Of a DNA stretch of 64,000 nucleotides, positions 8,364 to 16,484 are shown in pieces (the stretch's first letter is position 1; every line of letters begins with the position of its first letter). Position numbers and translations under genes: made by a program. This DNA is from Lawsonibacter sp900766145 (GTDB lineage: Bacteria > Bacillota > Clostridia > Oscillospirales > Oscillospiraceae). The notes beneath the pieces were generated by a model. It saw only the letters and a list, made by a program, of their open reading frames with translations, did not search any database and was not told the origin of the DNA. Location: NCBI RefSeq assembly GCF_030372275.1, contig NZ_JAUDDJ010000005.1, one strand, 5' to 3'.

Positions 8364-9009
8364 ATCGTTCAAAGGTTCGGTAGAGCAGGGCGTTGCAGAT
8401 AGCTGCCGCCACCGTGGAGCCGCCCTTGCGTCCCATAGCCACAATGGCAGGGACCTCCAGCTTGTTGCAAAGCTCCAGCATGGCCTCCTTGCTCTCCACC
8501 ACATTTACAAAGCCCACCGGGACAGCGATGACAAGAGCGGGACGAAGGGTACCGGCCTCCATCAGCTCGCACATGCGCAGCAGAGCGGTCGGGGCGTTGC
8601 CTACGGCAAAAATGGCGTTGGGGTGCTCCTCAGCCCACCGGTCCACCGCTGCCACCGCCCGGGTGGTGCCGTTGGCTTGGGCCGCCTGGGCCACCTCCGG
8701 GTCGGCCATATAGCAGAAGCGCTCTACACCCAGCTGGGTGCAGGCCCGCTGGTTGATGCCTGAGCGGGCCATATTGGTGTCGGTGACAATGGGAGTGCCG
8801 GCACGCAGAGCGGCCACGCCCGCCGCCGCCGCGCCGGGGGTGAACACCAGATTTTTGGCATAGTCAAAGTCGGCGGTGGTGTGGATAGCCCGGCGTACCA
8901 CATCGGCACAGTCGGGCTCTAAGGTGATGCCCATCTCGTCCAGCTCCTGCTGGATGATGCGCATGCTCTCCCCCTCAATGCCGCTGGGGGTATGAAAGGT
9001 CAAATTCAA
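8362..9009 (-). CDS. cbiC: Cobalt-precorrin-8 methylmutase
   Basis: 215 residues from a TTG start. It moves the methyl group from C-11 to C-12, giving cobyrinate; it is the last gene of this operon. The family signature includes TDTNMARSGIN and the C-terminal VGFVNVVESKE and MGRKGGSTVAAAI segments, all present. I chose TTG at 9009 because GGAGG lies seven bases upstream and the TTG overlaps the TGA of cbiET. An ATG at 9042 would add 11 residues and overlap cbiET by 37 bases without a ribosome site. The bidirectional terminator follows directly. Confidence 0.93.
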   Translation of the reverse strand: MNLTFHTPSGIEGESMRIIQQELDEMGITLEPDCADVVRRAIHTTADFDYAKNLVFTPGAAAAGVAALRAGTPIVTDTNMARSGINQRACTQLGVERFCYMADPEVAQAAQANGTTRAVAAVDRWAEEHPNAIFAVGNAPTALLRMCELMEAGTLRPALVIAVPVGFVNVVESKEAMLELCNKLEVPAIVAMGRKGGSTVAAAICNALLYRTFER

Positions 9010-10223
9010 ACCAGTGCCTCCTTCCGCCCGGTGATGATCCACACCGGGTTTTGTCCCATCATCAGATGGAGCGCTCCCGCCTCCCGGCTCCGGGCCACGG
9101 TAACTTGGCTGATCTGGGGCTCCATCCCCAACTGGGTCATAGCTGCCACTGCTGTGCCCAGGGTTTCCACCGCGATGGCGGTAATGCAGAACCGAGCGGC
9201 GGGATTTTTGTGGAGCGCCTCCTCCAGAATGGCGGGCAGCTCCCCGCCGCTGCCGCCAAGAAAGACCGCGTCCGGGGCGGGCAGCTGGGCCAGAATCTCT
9301 GGGGCCCGGCCCTGGGACAGCTCCAGGTTATAGACCCCAAACTTCTCCCGGTTGGCCCGAATGAGGGAGCAGGCTTCCCCCTTACACTCCACGGCGCACA
9401 CCTGGCTGTGAGGGGCCAGCAGGGCCAGCTCCACCGACACTGAGCCGGTGCCCGCCCCCACGTCCCAGTAGGTTTCGCCGTCCCGCACTTCCAGCTTGCC
9501 GATGGCGGCGGCGCGCACCTCCTGCTTGGTCATGGGCACGTCGCCCCGCAGAAAAGCCTCGTCGGGCAGGCCCTGGGAGCAGGCCGGGCGGCAGGAGGTG
9601 TACCCTTCTACCAGCAGTACAGTAAGGGGGGAGAAAGCCCGTCCCGCCAAGCGGGAGACGGAGTCGGAGAAAATTTCCTCCTGGGGGTAGGAGAGAGACT
9701 GCCCCACCGTGGCGGTCAGGTGGCCCATTCCTGCCTGAGACAGGCGTTCACACAGGGAACTGGCCCCTTCTGAGCCGCTGGTAAGGAAGAATACCGGCTT
9801 TCCGTGGGCGGAGAGCACCTCTCCCACTGGGTCACAGCTGAGCCCATGGGCGGACACAATGCTCCACTCCTGCCAGGAACGGCCCAGCCGGGCCGCAAAA
9901 TATTGCAGGCTGGAGATGCCGGGCAGCACCTGGAAGGGGATGTGCTCTGCTTCCAGCAGAGGAACCAGCGTGCGGGCCCCGGAGTAAAATCCGGTGTCGC
10001 CGCTGTACAGCACGCAGGGGTTCTGCCAGTCCTGCCCCTTCAAAATTTCCACAATTTCCGCCGATTTGGTGGAAAACTTCCTGGGCACCGACTGGGGCAG
10101 GGGGCACTCCTCCAGCAGCCGCCGGGAGCCGATCAGCCCGTCCGCCTGCTGCAAGGCGGCGGCCGCCGCCGCCGTCAGGGTGGTGGGATTGCCCAGCCCC
10201 ACCCCTACCAGAGTCACTTCCAT
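9006..10223 (-). CDS. cbiET: Fused cobalt-precorrin-7 C5-methyltransferase / C15-methyltransferase-decarboxylase
   Basis: 405 residues with two domains. CbiE at about 1-205 is a tetrapyrrole methylase (VGVGLGNPTTLT, SGDTGFYSGA). CbiT at about 220-400 is a class I methyltransferase with the SAM motif WDVGAGTGSVSVE. Together they methylate C-5 and C-15 and decarboxylate the C-12 acetate. The fusion, like CobL, is common in Clostridia. It begins 18 bases after cbiJ. Confidence 0.95.
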   Translation of the reverse strand: MEVTLVGVGLGNPTTLTAAAAAALQQADGLIGSRRLLEECPLPQSVPRKFSTKSAEIVEILKGQDWQNPCVLYSGDTGFYSGARTLVPLLEAEHIPFQVLPGISSLQYFAARLGRSWQEWSIVSAHGLSCDPVGEVLSAHGKPVFFLTSGSEGASSLCERLSQAGMGHLTATVGQSLSYPQEEIFSDSVSRLAGRAFSPLTVLLVEGYTSCRPACSQGLPDEAFLRGDVPMTKQEVRAAAIGKLEVRDGETYWDVGAGTGSVSVELALLAPHSQVCAVECKGEACSLIRANREKFGVYNLELSQGRAPEILAQLPAPDAVFLGGSGGELPAILEEALHKNPAARFCITAIAVETLGTAVAAMTQLGMEPQISQVTVARSREAGALHLMMGQNPVWIITGRKEALV

Positions 10224-10241
10224 GGCGCTTACTCCTTCCGC

Positions 10242-10970
10242 TCAATCCTGGGTCAGCCAGGACAAAATTTCTTCCAGGGAATCCCCCGTCTCCGGCGGGC
10301 GGCCAATGACTACCAGCTCGGCCCCTGCCTCCCGGGCGGCGGCCGCCTTTTCTTCAAATCCGCCCGCCCGGCCTCCGTCCTTGGTTACCAGATACCGGAT
10401 GTGGTACTGTTCCAGCATGGCCCGGTTCAAGTCCTGGGAGAAGGGCCCGTGGAGGGCGATAATATTCCGGGTAGGGATACCGGCCTCCTGGCAGGCTAAA
10501 ATACTCTCCACAACCGGCAGAACCCGGGGGAAAAGCCGCTCCCGCTGGAGATTCTGAAACGCGGAGAGTTCTTTTGCCCCAATGGCCAGCAACACATTTC
10601 CGCACCGCTCCCCTAGCCACCGGGCGGCCTCCTGAGGGCTCTCCACCCAGTGGCCCGCTTCATGGGCACTCTTCTCCCGTAGGAGCCGCCGCAGCGGCAC
10701 TCCCGCTTCCTCGCAGGCAGCCCGGACATTCCGGGAGACCTCCACCGCATAGGGGTGGGTGGCGTCCACGCAGCGGTCAAAGTTTTTTAAAAGCGCTGCC
10801 ATCTCCGCCCCTGTCTTTCGCCCTACCAGGGGTGTGATGCCGGATAACCCTTCCAGCTCCTGGGCACCCAGAGGGGTGGCCACGCTCACCGTGGCAGAAC
10901 GTCCCCGCTGGGAGAGGGCCTGGGCCAGCAGCCGCCCTTCGGTGGTGCCGCCGAAAATCAGAATGCTCAT
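10242..10970 (-). CDS. cbiJ: Cobalt-precorrin-6A reductase
   Basis: 242 residues. It uses NAD(P)H to reduce the corrin ring of cobalt-precorrin-6A. The N-terminal ILIFGGTTEGRLLA is the typical CbiJ/CobK nucleotide-binding start, and VDATHPYAVEVS and TKDGGRAGGFEEK are the conserved middle and C-terminal motifs. Its ATG overlaps the cbiH stop by ATGA. Confidence 0.94.
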   Translation of the reverse strand: MSILIFGGTTEGRLLAQALSQRGRSATVSVATPLGAQELEGLSGITPLVGRKTGAEMAALLKNFDRCVDATHPYAVEVSRNVRAACEEAGVPLRRLLREKSAHEAGHWVESPQEAARWLGERCGNVLLAIGAKELSAFQNLQRERLFPRVLPVVESILACQEAGIPTRNIIALHGPFSQDLNRAMLEQYHIRYLVTKDGGRAGGFEEKAAAAREAGAELVVIGRPPETGDSLEEILSWLTQD

Positions 10971-11701
10971 TTCTTGCCCTCATAGCCCCGGGGGGTCACC
11001 AAGTTTTCCCCAATCTGCCGGGTGGAGGTGGAACCAATGAACACGGTGGTGAACATATCCACCTCCGCATCCCGCAATTCTTGCAGGGTGAGCAGCCGTT
11101 TTTCCTGCCCATCCCGGCCGATGTTCCGTACCCAGCCGCAGGGGGTATCCGGGGCGCGGTGCTGGAGCAGAATGTCGCAGGCCCGGCGCAGGTGGTCCCG
11201 CCGCTTTTTGCTCATGGGGTTATAGAGGCATACCGAAAAGTCTCCCGCCCCGGCGCACTCCAGCCGTTTTTCAATGACCTCCCACGGGGTGAGCAGGTCG
11301 GACAGGGAGATGACGGCAAAGTCGTGCATCAGTGGGGCGCCCAGCACCGCCGCGCCGGACAGGGCTGCCGTCACGCCGGGAATGACTTCAATTTCCACCT
11401 CCGGGAACTGGACCGACAGCTCCAGCACCGGCCCCGCCATGCCGTATACCCCGGCGTCCCCGCTGCAAATCATGGCGGTGGTCTTGCCCTCGTTGGCCTT
11501 CTCCAGGGCCAGACGGCACCGCTCCAGCTCCTGGGTCATGGGGGTGGTGACCAGCTCTTTTCCCGCGGTAAAATCTCCCGCCAGGTCCATATAAGTGGTG
11601 TAGCCGCACAGAACTTCACAGTCCTCCAGCGCTCTTCGGGCCTGGGGGGTGAGGTAATCTGCCCCGCCGGGGCCCAGTCCAACCACATACAACCGTTTCA
11701 T
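10967..11701 (-). CDS. cbiH: Cobalt-precorrin-3B C17-methyltransferase
   Basis: 244 residues starting MKRLYVVGLGPGGADYLTPQ. It is a SAM-dependent tetrapyrrole methylase that methylates C-17 and promotes ring contraction. YNPMSKKRRDHL is the typical CbiH/CobJ segment and SGDAGVYGMAGP the SAM-region loop. I placed the start at 11701: AAGGAG lies five to six bases upstream and the ATG overlaps the cbiG TGA. A TTG at 11716 would add five residues without a ribosome site. Confidence 0.94.
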   Translation of the reverse strand: MKRLYVVGLGPGGADYLTPQARRALEDCEVLCGYTTYMDLAGDFTAGKELVTTPMTQELERCRLALEKANEGKTTAMICSGDAGVYGMAGPVLELSVQFPEVEIEVIPGVTAALSGAAVLGAPLMHDFAVISLSDLLTPWEVIEKRLECAGAGDFSVCLYNPMSKKRRDHLRRACDILLQHRAPDTPCGWVRNIGRDGQEKRLLTLQELRDAEVDMFTTVFIGSTSTRQIGENLVTPRGYEGKK

Positions 11702-12696
11702 AGGTGCTCCTTCCAAGTTAAGTGAAGTTCTTCTAGAGCCAAGGCGACGGTGGCTCTATCCTTGGCCGTCTTTTTCCGCAGCAGGGTCCCCCTGGAGGCC
11801 AACGCCGCCCGCTCACACACGTTGTCCACCCCGGTGACCTGCTCCACAAAGGGGGAGAGGGTGAAGTCTCCGGGGACTTGCGCCAGCTCCTGGGCGGAGT
11901 AGGTGGTCAGGGGTACGCCTAGTTCCCCGGCCAGCTCCTGGAGCCCCCCCTCGTCCTTCTTCAAGTCGATGGTACATAAGGCGCAGACTGCTTTATCAGG
12001 GATGCTCTCCTGGACAAGTGCTTCCTCCAGCAGGGCACGGAGCGTAGCCGCCGGAGTTCCTCTCCGGCAGCCCATCCCCACACGCACCCCCTTGGGGCAC
12101 AGCCACAGGGCATCCTCTTCCGGGCGGTGCAGGTCCAACACCACTTGGGCGTCCTCCTGGGAGACCATACACAGTCCCGCAGGCAGCTCTCCGGCAATGG
12201 GCCAGGCAGAGAAAACCCCCACCGTCTCCCCGGCCAGCAGCCGGGAGGAGACGGACAAAATCCGCTCCGGATTGCATACCAGCAGCCCCTGCCGCCGGGC
12301 CCATTGGTCTACGGCGAACACGCCGTTTACATCGGTGGCGGTGGTGATGACCGGAACAGCGCCAATCAGAGCGGCCATCTCCCGGGCCAGGTCGTTGGCC
12401 CCGCCCAAGTGGCCGGAGAGAATGGGAATGACAAACTGTCCGCCCTCGTCCACCACCACCACCGCCGGGTCGGTACTCTTGTGGCGCAGATGTGGGGCGA
12501 TAGCCCGGACTGCGATGCCCGTTGCCCCCACGAAAATGAGTCCATCGGAGCGGGAGAAGGCCCGTGCCGCCCATTCCTCTGCCTTCAATCCGTCCCGGGT
12601 GCAGGCGGCCTGGTGCCCGTGGGCAGACAGAGATTCGGCCAGATGCCGGGCTAAGTCATTGCCCCGCTGGGTAAAGGCGATCAGCTCCAGCTTCAT
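11698..12696 (-). CDS. cbiG: Cobalt-precorrin-5A hydrolase
   Basis: 332 residues. CbiG opens the delta-lactone of cobalt-precorrin-5A with loss of acetaldehyde. The N-terminal part has GLIFVGATGIAVRAIAPHL and the central SGHLGGANDLA, both CbiG hallmarks; the C-terminal part (VGMGCRRGTPAATL, LTTYSAQELAQVPG) is the CobE/CbiG C-terminal domain. It is joined to cbiF and cbiH by ATGA overlaps on both sides. Confidence 0.95.
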   Translation of the reverse strand: MKLELIAFTQRGNDLARHLAESLSAHGHQAACTRDGLKAEEWAARAFSRSDGLIFVGATGIAVRAIAPHLRHKSTDPAVVVVDEGGQFVIPILSGHLGGANDLAREMAALIGAVPVITTATDVNGVFAVDQWARRQGLLVCNPERILSVSSRLLAGETVGVFSAWPIAGELPAGLCMVSQEDAQVVLDLHRPEEDALWLCPKGVRVGMGCRRGTPAATLRALLEEALVQESIPDKAVCALCTIDLKKDEGGLQELAGELGVPLTTYSAQELAQVPGDFTLSPFVEQVTGVDNVCERAALASRGTLLRKKTAKDRATVALALEELHLTWKEHL

Positions 12697-13469
12697 AGCG
12701 CAGCTCCATCCAGAGAGCCGTCCCCTTGGCGAAATTCCGTAGAGAAGCCGGGGTGGTAGAGGAGGCTGCGCTGGTAGCTGTGGGATAAAAAGTCGCCCAC
12801 CAGTACCAGGGCAGTTTTGGAGATCTGGTGCTCACGTCCCGCCTGGGCAAGGGTGCCCACCGTGCACCGCACCACCTTTTCCTCCGGCCAGGTGGCCTTG
12901 TAAACCAGGGCGGCGGGGGTGTCCGGGGTGTAGGCCCCTTTCAGAAGCTCGGTGGACAGCCCCTCCAGCATTCCTGCGGAGAGGAAAATCACCATGGTAG
13001 CTCCGTGGGCGGCAAGGGAAGCGATGGACTCTCGCTCCGGCACAGGGGTACGTCCCGCCATCCGGGTGATGATAACGCTCTGGCTCACTCCGGGCAGAGT
13101 GTACTCGGTTCCCACCGCTGCCGCGGCCCCGCAGAAGGAGGACACACCGGGGGTCACATCCCAGGGGATACCCAACTCGTCCAGCTGGTCCATCTGCTCC
13201 TGAATGGCCCCGTACAGACAGGGGTCGCCGGTGTGCAGGCGGACGGTGGTCTTGCCGCTGCGCTCCATTTCTCCGATAACTGCCAGCACCTGTTCCAGGG
13301 TCATCTGGGCGCTGTTATAGATGGAGGCCCCCTCCTTTGTCAGGGCCAGCAGGGCGGGGTTCACCAGGCTGCCTGCGTAGATGACGCAGTCCGCTTCACT
13401 CAGCAGACGGGCTCCTCGCAGGGTAATGAGATCGGGCCCGCCGGGGCCAGCACCCACAAAATGGACCAT
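12693..13469 (-). CDS. cbiF: Cobalt-precorrin-4 C11-methyltransferase
   Basis: 258 residues. VHFVGAGPGGPDLITLRGARLL is split between the SAM-binding loop and helix of the tetrapyrrole methylase fold, and LHTGDPCLYGAIQEQ is the conserved second loop. SVIITRMAGRTPVPE is diagnostic of the CbiF/CobM group. It methylates C-11. The start at 13469 is well defined and the stop overlaps cbiG. Confidence 0.95.
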   Translation of the reverse strand: MVHFVGAGPGGPDLITLRGARLLSEADCVIYAGSLVNPALLALTKEGASIYNSAQMTLEQVLAVIGEMERSGKTTVRLHTGDPCLYGAIQEQMDQLDELGIPWDVTPGVSSFCGAAAAVGTEYTLPGVSQSVIITRMAGRTPVPERESIASLAAHGATMVIFLSAGMLEGLSTELLKGAYTPDTPAALVYKATWPEEKVVRCTVGTLAQAGREHQISKTALVLVGDFLSHSYQRSLLYHPGFSTEFRQGDGSLDGAAL

Positions 13470-13481
13470 GGATTTCCCTCC

Positions 13482-14174
13482 TTATGGTATAATAATGGTA
13501 GTAAAATACCCGCTGGATTGGGGTTTCTCCTCCAGAGAGGGGTAAACTCGCTCGCCGGGCAGGCCGCAGTTTTCCACCATAGCCGCCTGCTCCAGCAGGC
13601 CCCGCGCCTCCAGCTCGTCCAGCACCTGGGGGAAGTTGCGCCCCGACTTCATCAGCACTTTGGCTCCTGGCAGGTCCAGGGTCTCCCCGGGGCCCTCGCC
13701 GCCTCCGGGCAAGATGTGCAGGGGGCTGTTCATGGTGGTCAAGCTCCGGCCCAGCCGGGCGGCCACCGCGCAGAAAGCGGGCACCCCCGGCACCATGACG
13801 CAGGGGAATTCATCCTTTAACAGGTCCATCAGGTAGCAGTAGGTGGAGTACACCGATACATCCCCCAGCACCGCCATGGCCACATCCTGGCCCTGCTCCA
13901 GATAGGTACGCACCGCCTGAGCGGCCTCCACATGGGCCTGGTGCTGCTTGGCCTTGTCCCGGGACATGGTGAAGTGGAGGGGCAAAAGGGTCTTGCCCTC
14001 CAGGTTGGCCGCCTGCTTAGCGATGTTCAGGGCCGTCATCTCGCCGGAGGCCGTCTGAGGGGCGGCCAGCACGGGGCAGCCTTCTAAGGTTCGAATGGCC
14101 TTTACGGTCAGCAGCTCCGGGTCTCCGGGTCCGACTCCTACGCCGTAAAAGGTTCCTATGTTGCGTTGTTCCAT
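13482..14174 (-). CDS. cbiL: Cobalt-precorrin-2 C20-methyltransferase
   Basis: 230 residues. FYGVGVGPGDPELLTVKAIR is the CbiL/CobI N-terminal motif; LGDVSVYSTYCYLMD and VPGVPAFCAVAARLG are the conserved methylase loops. It adds the C-20 methyl group that is later lost on ring contraction. It overlaps the end of cbiD by 19 bases and lies 12 bases before cbiF. Confidence 0.94.
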   Translation of the reverse strand: MEQRNIGTFYGVGVGPGDPELLTVKAIRTLEGCPVLAAPQTASGEMTALNIAKQAANLEGKTLLPLHFTMSRDKAKQHQAHVEAAQAVRTYLEQGQDVAMAVLGDVSVYSTYCYLMDLLKDEFPCVMVPGVPAFCAVAARLGRSLTTMNSPLHILPGGGEGPGETLDLPGAKVLMKSGRNFPQVLDELEARGLLEQAAMVENCGLPGERVYPSLEEKPQSSGYFTTIIIP

Positions 14175-15298
14175 CTATTTGTTAACTCCTTCCCCTTGGG
14201 GGTCAGGCCAAGAAGGCCGTATTGATTGCTGAACAGAACGGCGCCCACCGTCCCCTCCGGGCCGAAGCGCCGTTCCAGGTGCCCTTGAATGGCTTCCAGA
14301 AGGGAGGTCAAAACCGCCTCCCGCAGCCCCGCCTGGTCCAAAACCTCCAGACAGCCGTCGGTGGTGGGACAGTCCATGAGGGCCTGGGCGGTCTGCCGGT
14401 CTGCTCCCGCCAGAGCGGCGTGGGCGCAAAATAACTCCCGGCGGCCGTCCGCCCAGCGGGAGTGGGTGTTCATAATGCCCCCGGCCAGCTTGACCAGCTT
14501 GCCGATATGGCCAACCAGCAGAACCTCCCGAAAGCCCTCCAGGCGGGCCTGGTCCAAAGCCTCGCCAATAAAATTAGAGCATCGGACCACCGGGATGTTC
14601 TCCGGGACCAGGGGATGCTGGGAGAGAAAGTCCAGGCCGTAATTGCCGGGCACCAGCACCAGGCGGCCGTTGCCCCCCAGGGCAGCCTGCCGCAGCTCCA
14701 GGGCCATGGTGTCCACCAGGGCCTGGACGCTCATGGGTTCCACAATGCCGGAGGTGCCCAAAATGGAGATGCCCCCCTCAATGCCCAGATGGGGATTGAA
14801 GGTGCGCTGGGCAGCTTCCTCCCCGCCGGGGACGGAGATAGTCACCAGAAATCCATCGGTGGAGCCCAGTGCTTTCCGCTCCCGGTCCACCGCCTGGGTG
14901 ATCATTTGCCGGGGCACCCGGTTGATGGCCCATTCACCCACCGGTTGGTCAAGACCGGGCCGGGTCACCCGGCCCACACCTGCGCCACCCTGGATGGTGA
15001 TGGCTTCGCCATTCTGACGCTCCACCCGGGCCACAATGGGCAGACCGTGGGTGGCGTCGATATCGTCCCCTCCGTCCTTGATGACGGCGCACTGGGCCCA
15101 GCCTTCGCCCAGTTGAGGCTGGGCGAGGGACACCTCCACCCGCCAGCCTTTTGGGGTGTCGATGGCAACCAAGTCAGGCGCTCGGCCGGTGAGCAGCAGC
15201 CGCACCGCTCCGGCGGCGGCCAGTGCGGCACAGGTGCCGGTGGTGTAGCCGCACCGCAGGCGTTTGCCTCCGGCGGTGACATAGTGCTCAAAGGCCAT
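14156..15298 (-). CDS. cbiD: Cobalt-precorrin-5B C1-methyltransferase
   Basis: 380 residues. The N-terminal LRCGYTTGTCAALAA is the CbiD signature. ILGTSGIVEPMS and the VGHIGKLVKLAGGIMNTHS segment are also typical. It methylates C-1 in the anaerobic route. The start overlaps the end of cbiK by 11 bases. Confidence 0.96.
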   Translation of the reverse strand: MAFEHYVTAGGKRLRCGYTTGTCAALAAAGAVRLLLTGRAPDLVAIDTPKGWRVEVSLAQPQLGEGWAQCAVIKDGGDDIDATHGLPIVARVERQNGEAITIQGGAGVGRVTRPGLDQPVGEWAINRVPRQMITQAVDRERKALGSTDGFLVTISVPGGEEAAQRTFNPHLGIEGGISILGTSGIVEPMSVQALVDTMALELRQAALGGNGRLVLVPGNYGLDFLSQHPLVPENIPVVRCSNFIGEALDQARLEGFREVLLVGHIGKLVKLAGGIMNTHSRWADGRRELFCAHAALAGADRQTAQALMDCPTTDGCLEVLDQAGLREAVLTSLLEAIQGHLERRFGPEGTVGAVLFSNQYGLLGLTPKGKELTNRWNNAT

Positions 15299-16073
15299 GG
15301 TGTTCCTCTACAAGGGTTTTCAGGCGGTGGACATACATCTCCTGTACCTGGGGCAGGCGGCCCAGCCCCTCAAAAAAGGGGATCACCTCATAGCCGCTGG
15401 CCTCCAGCCGGTTTTTCCAGCTCTCCGGCTCGGGACCGGCCATGTCCTCCACCGCGTGGGTGCCCGCTACCAACATCAGGGGAGCCAGCAGTAACCGGCG
15501 GCAATTTTGACGGCTCAGCTGCTCCAGTACGTCCTCCGCCTGGGGCCAGCCCTCCACGGTGCCGATAAGGATATCCTCCCGGCCCAGCCAGTCCAGCACG
15601 CCCTGGAGGGCGGGGTAGACCAGGTTGCCCGGGTGCTCCGTCCCGTGGCCCAGCAGCACTATGGTCTGTCCCTCCTGGCGGGGGAAGCGGCCGCACAGAA
15701 TCTCAGCCAGAGCCCGCACCCCCCAGGTGTCCCCCAGCAAGGGCGGCGCCATGCGCAGCTGCTGAAACTGGGGACGCAGTTGCCCGGCCGCCTCCAGCAG
15801 ATCATCATACTCATAGCCGGGAAGCAGGTGGGTGGGCAGCACATAGACTCGCTCCACGCCGTCCTGAGCCAGCTGCTCCAGGGCGGGCACAAAGCCGGGA
15901 ATATCCACACCCCGCCGGGCCAGTATGCGGCGGATGGTGGGGCTGGTGTAGGCCTGGTAGGCAGGCAGGTGGGGGAGAGCCTGGGCAGCGGCCCGCTCCA
16001 CGGCGCAGATATCCGCCTGACGAGCCTCCTCCACCGCGGTGCCAAAGCTCACCGTCAGCAGCGCTTCCTTCAT
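15288..16073 (-). CDS. cbiK: Sirohydrochlorin cobaltochelatase
   Basis: 261 residues. CbiK inserts Co(II) into sirohydrochlorin, the first committed step of the anaerobic pathway. The metal-site histidines are seen in LLGHGTEHPG and in LMLVAGTHAVEDM. I chose ATG 16073 because AAGGAGGA lies eight bases upstream and the protein then begins MKEALLTVSFGT like the family; the open frame further upstream runs into the leader. It is the first gene of the operon, behind the cobalamin riboswitch. Confidence 0.95.
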   Translation of the reverse strand: MKEALLTVSFGTAVEEARQADICAVERAAAQALPHLPAYQAYTSPTIRRILARRGVDIPGFVPALEQLAQDGVERVYVLPTHLLPGYEYDDLLEAAGQLRPQFQQLRMAPPLLGDTWGVRALAEILCGRFPRQEGQTIVLLGHGTEHPGNLVYPALQGVLDWLGREDILIGTVEGWPQAEDVLEQLSRQNCRRLLLAPLMLVAGTHAVEDMAGPEPESWKNRLEASGYEVIPFFEGLGRLPQVQEMYVHRLKTLVEEHHGL

Positions 16074-16101
16074 GGTAAAATCCTCCTTGGAACAAGCCAG
16101 C

Positions 16102-16132
16102 GCGCCCCTCCTCCTGAGGGGAGGAGGGGCGC
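16102..16132 (-). promoter_or_regulatory. Strong GC hairpin between riboswitch and cbiK
   Basis: GCGCCCCTCCTCC and GGAGGAGGGGCGC are perfect 13-base arms around a five-base loop. It lies 29 bases upstream of cbiK and there is no U-run after it. It ends just before the Shine-Dalgarno sequence, so it could belong to the expression platform or protect the mRNA end. Confidence 0.55.
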
Positions 16133-16239
16133 AAAAGACAACACAAAAGACGGGCCGCACAGCGGTCCGTGGTCTTTCCGCCTCTCCGTTTGGTCCGTCC
16201 GGAGCGGCAGGCCCTGCCTTCAGCCTCAGGCAGTGTGGG

Positions 16240-16405
16240 TCAGTGGGCAGGTCTTCCGGCTTGGGTTCCCCGGCCCGCTCCCCCTTCCCGCAAGCATTGC
16301 AGTGGCGCTGGAGCGGTCCTCCCCCTTACGGCGGCGGTCCCGCGCGGGAGTTGCACCCGCTTCCCTATTCTCCCGGCCTTTGCTTCCGGGCACCCGCTGG
16401 CGATT
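16240..16405 (-). ncRNA. Cobalamin (B12) riboswitch
   Basis: On the minus strand the order of conserved B12-box elements is clear: GGTGCCCGG at the 5' end, GGGAAGCGGGTGCAACTCCC, ACCGCCGCCGTAAGGGGGA, GCCACTG, CGGGAAGG, and CCCAAGCCGGAAGACCTGCC at the 3' end. It lies between the promoter and cbiK and should lower expression of the operon when adenosylcobalamin is present. Confidence 0.95.
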
Positions 16406-16413
16406 TTTTTCTT

Positions 16414-16442
16414 ATTGTACCCAACCTTGCCCCCTCTGTCAA
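16414..16442 (-). promoter_or_regulatory. Promoter of the cobalamin operon
   Basis: Minus-strand TTGACA (16442-16437), a 17-base spacer and TACAAT (16419-16414), directly upstream of the riboswitch. It overlaps the flank of the terminator of the aminotransferase gene. Confidence 0.85.
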
Positions 16443-16443
16443 C

Positions 16444-16478
16444 GAAAAGGCCCGGCGCAGAGCGCGCCGGGCCAAAAA
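16444..16478 (-). terminator. Terminator after the aminotransferase gene
   Basis: GGCCCGGCGC (16449-16458) and GCGCCGGGCC (16464-16473) pair around five bases; the minus strand continues into TTTTCG. Confidence 0.85.
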
Positions 16479-16484
16479 GATGGA

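Noticed and set aside
9010..9042. ATG at 9042 as the cbiC start
   Set aside because: No ribosome site and a 37-base overlap with cbiET; the TTG at 9009 has both a ribosome site and a coupled stop.
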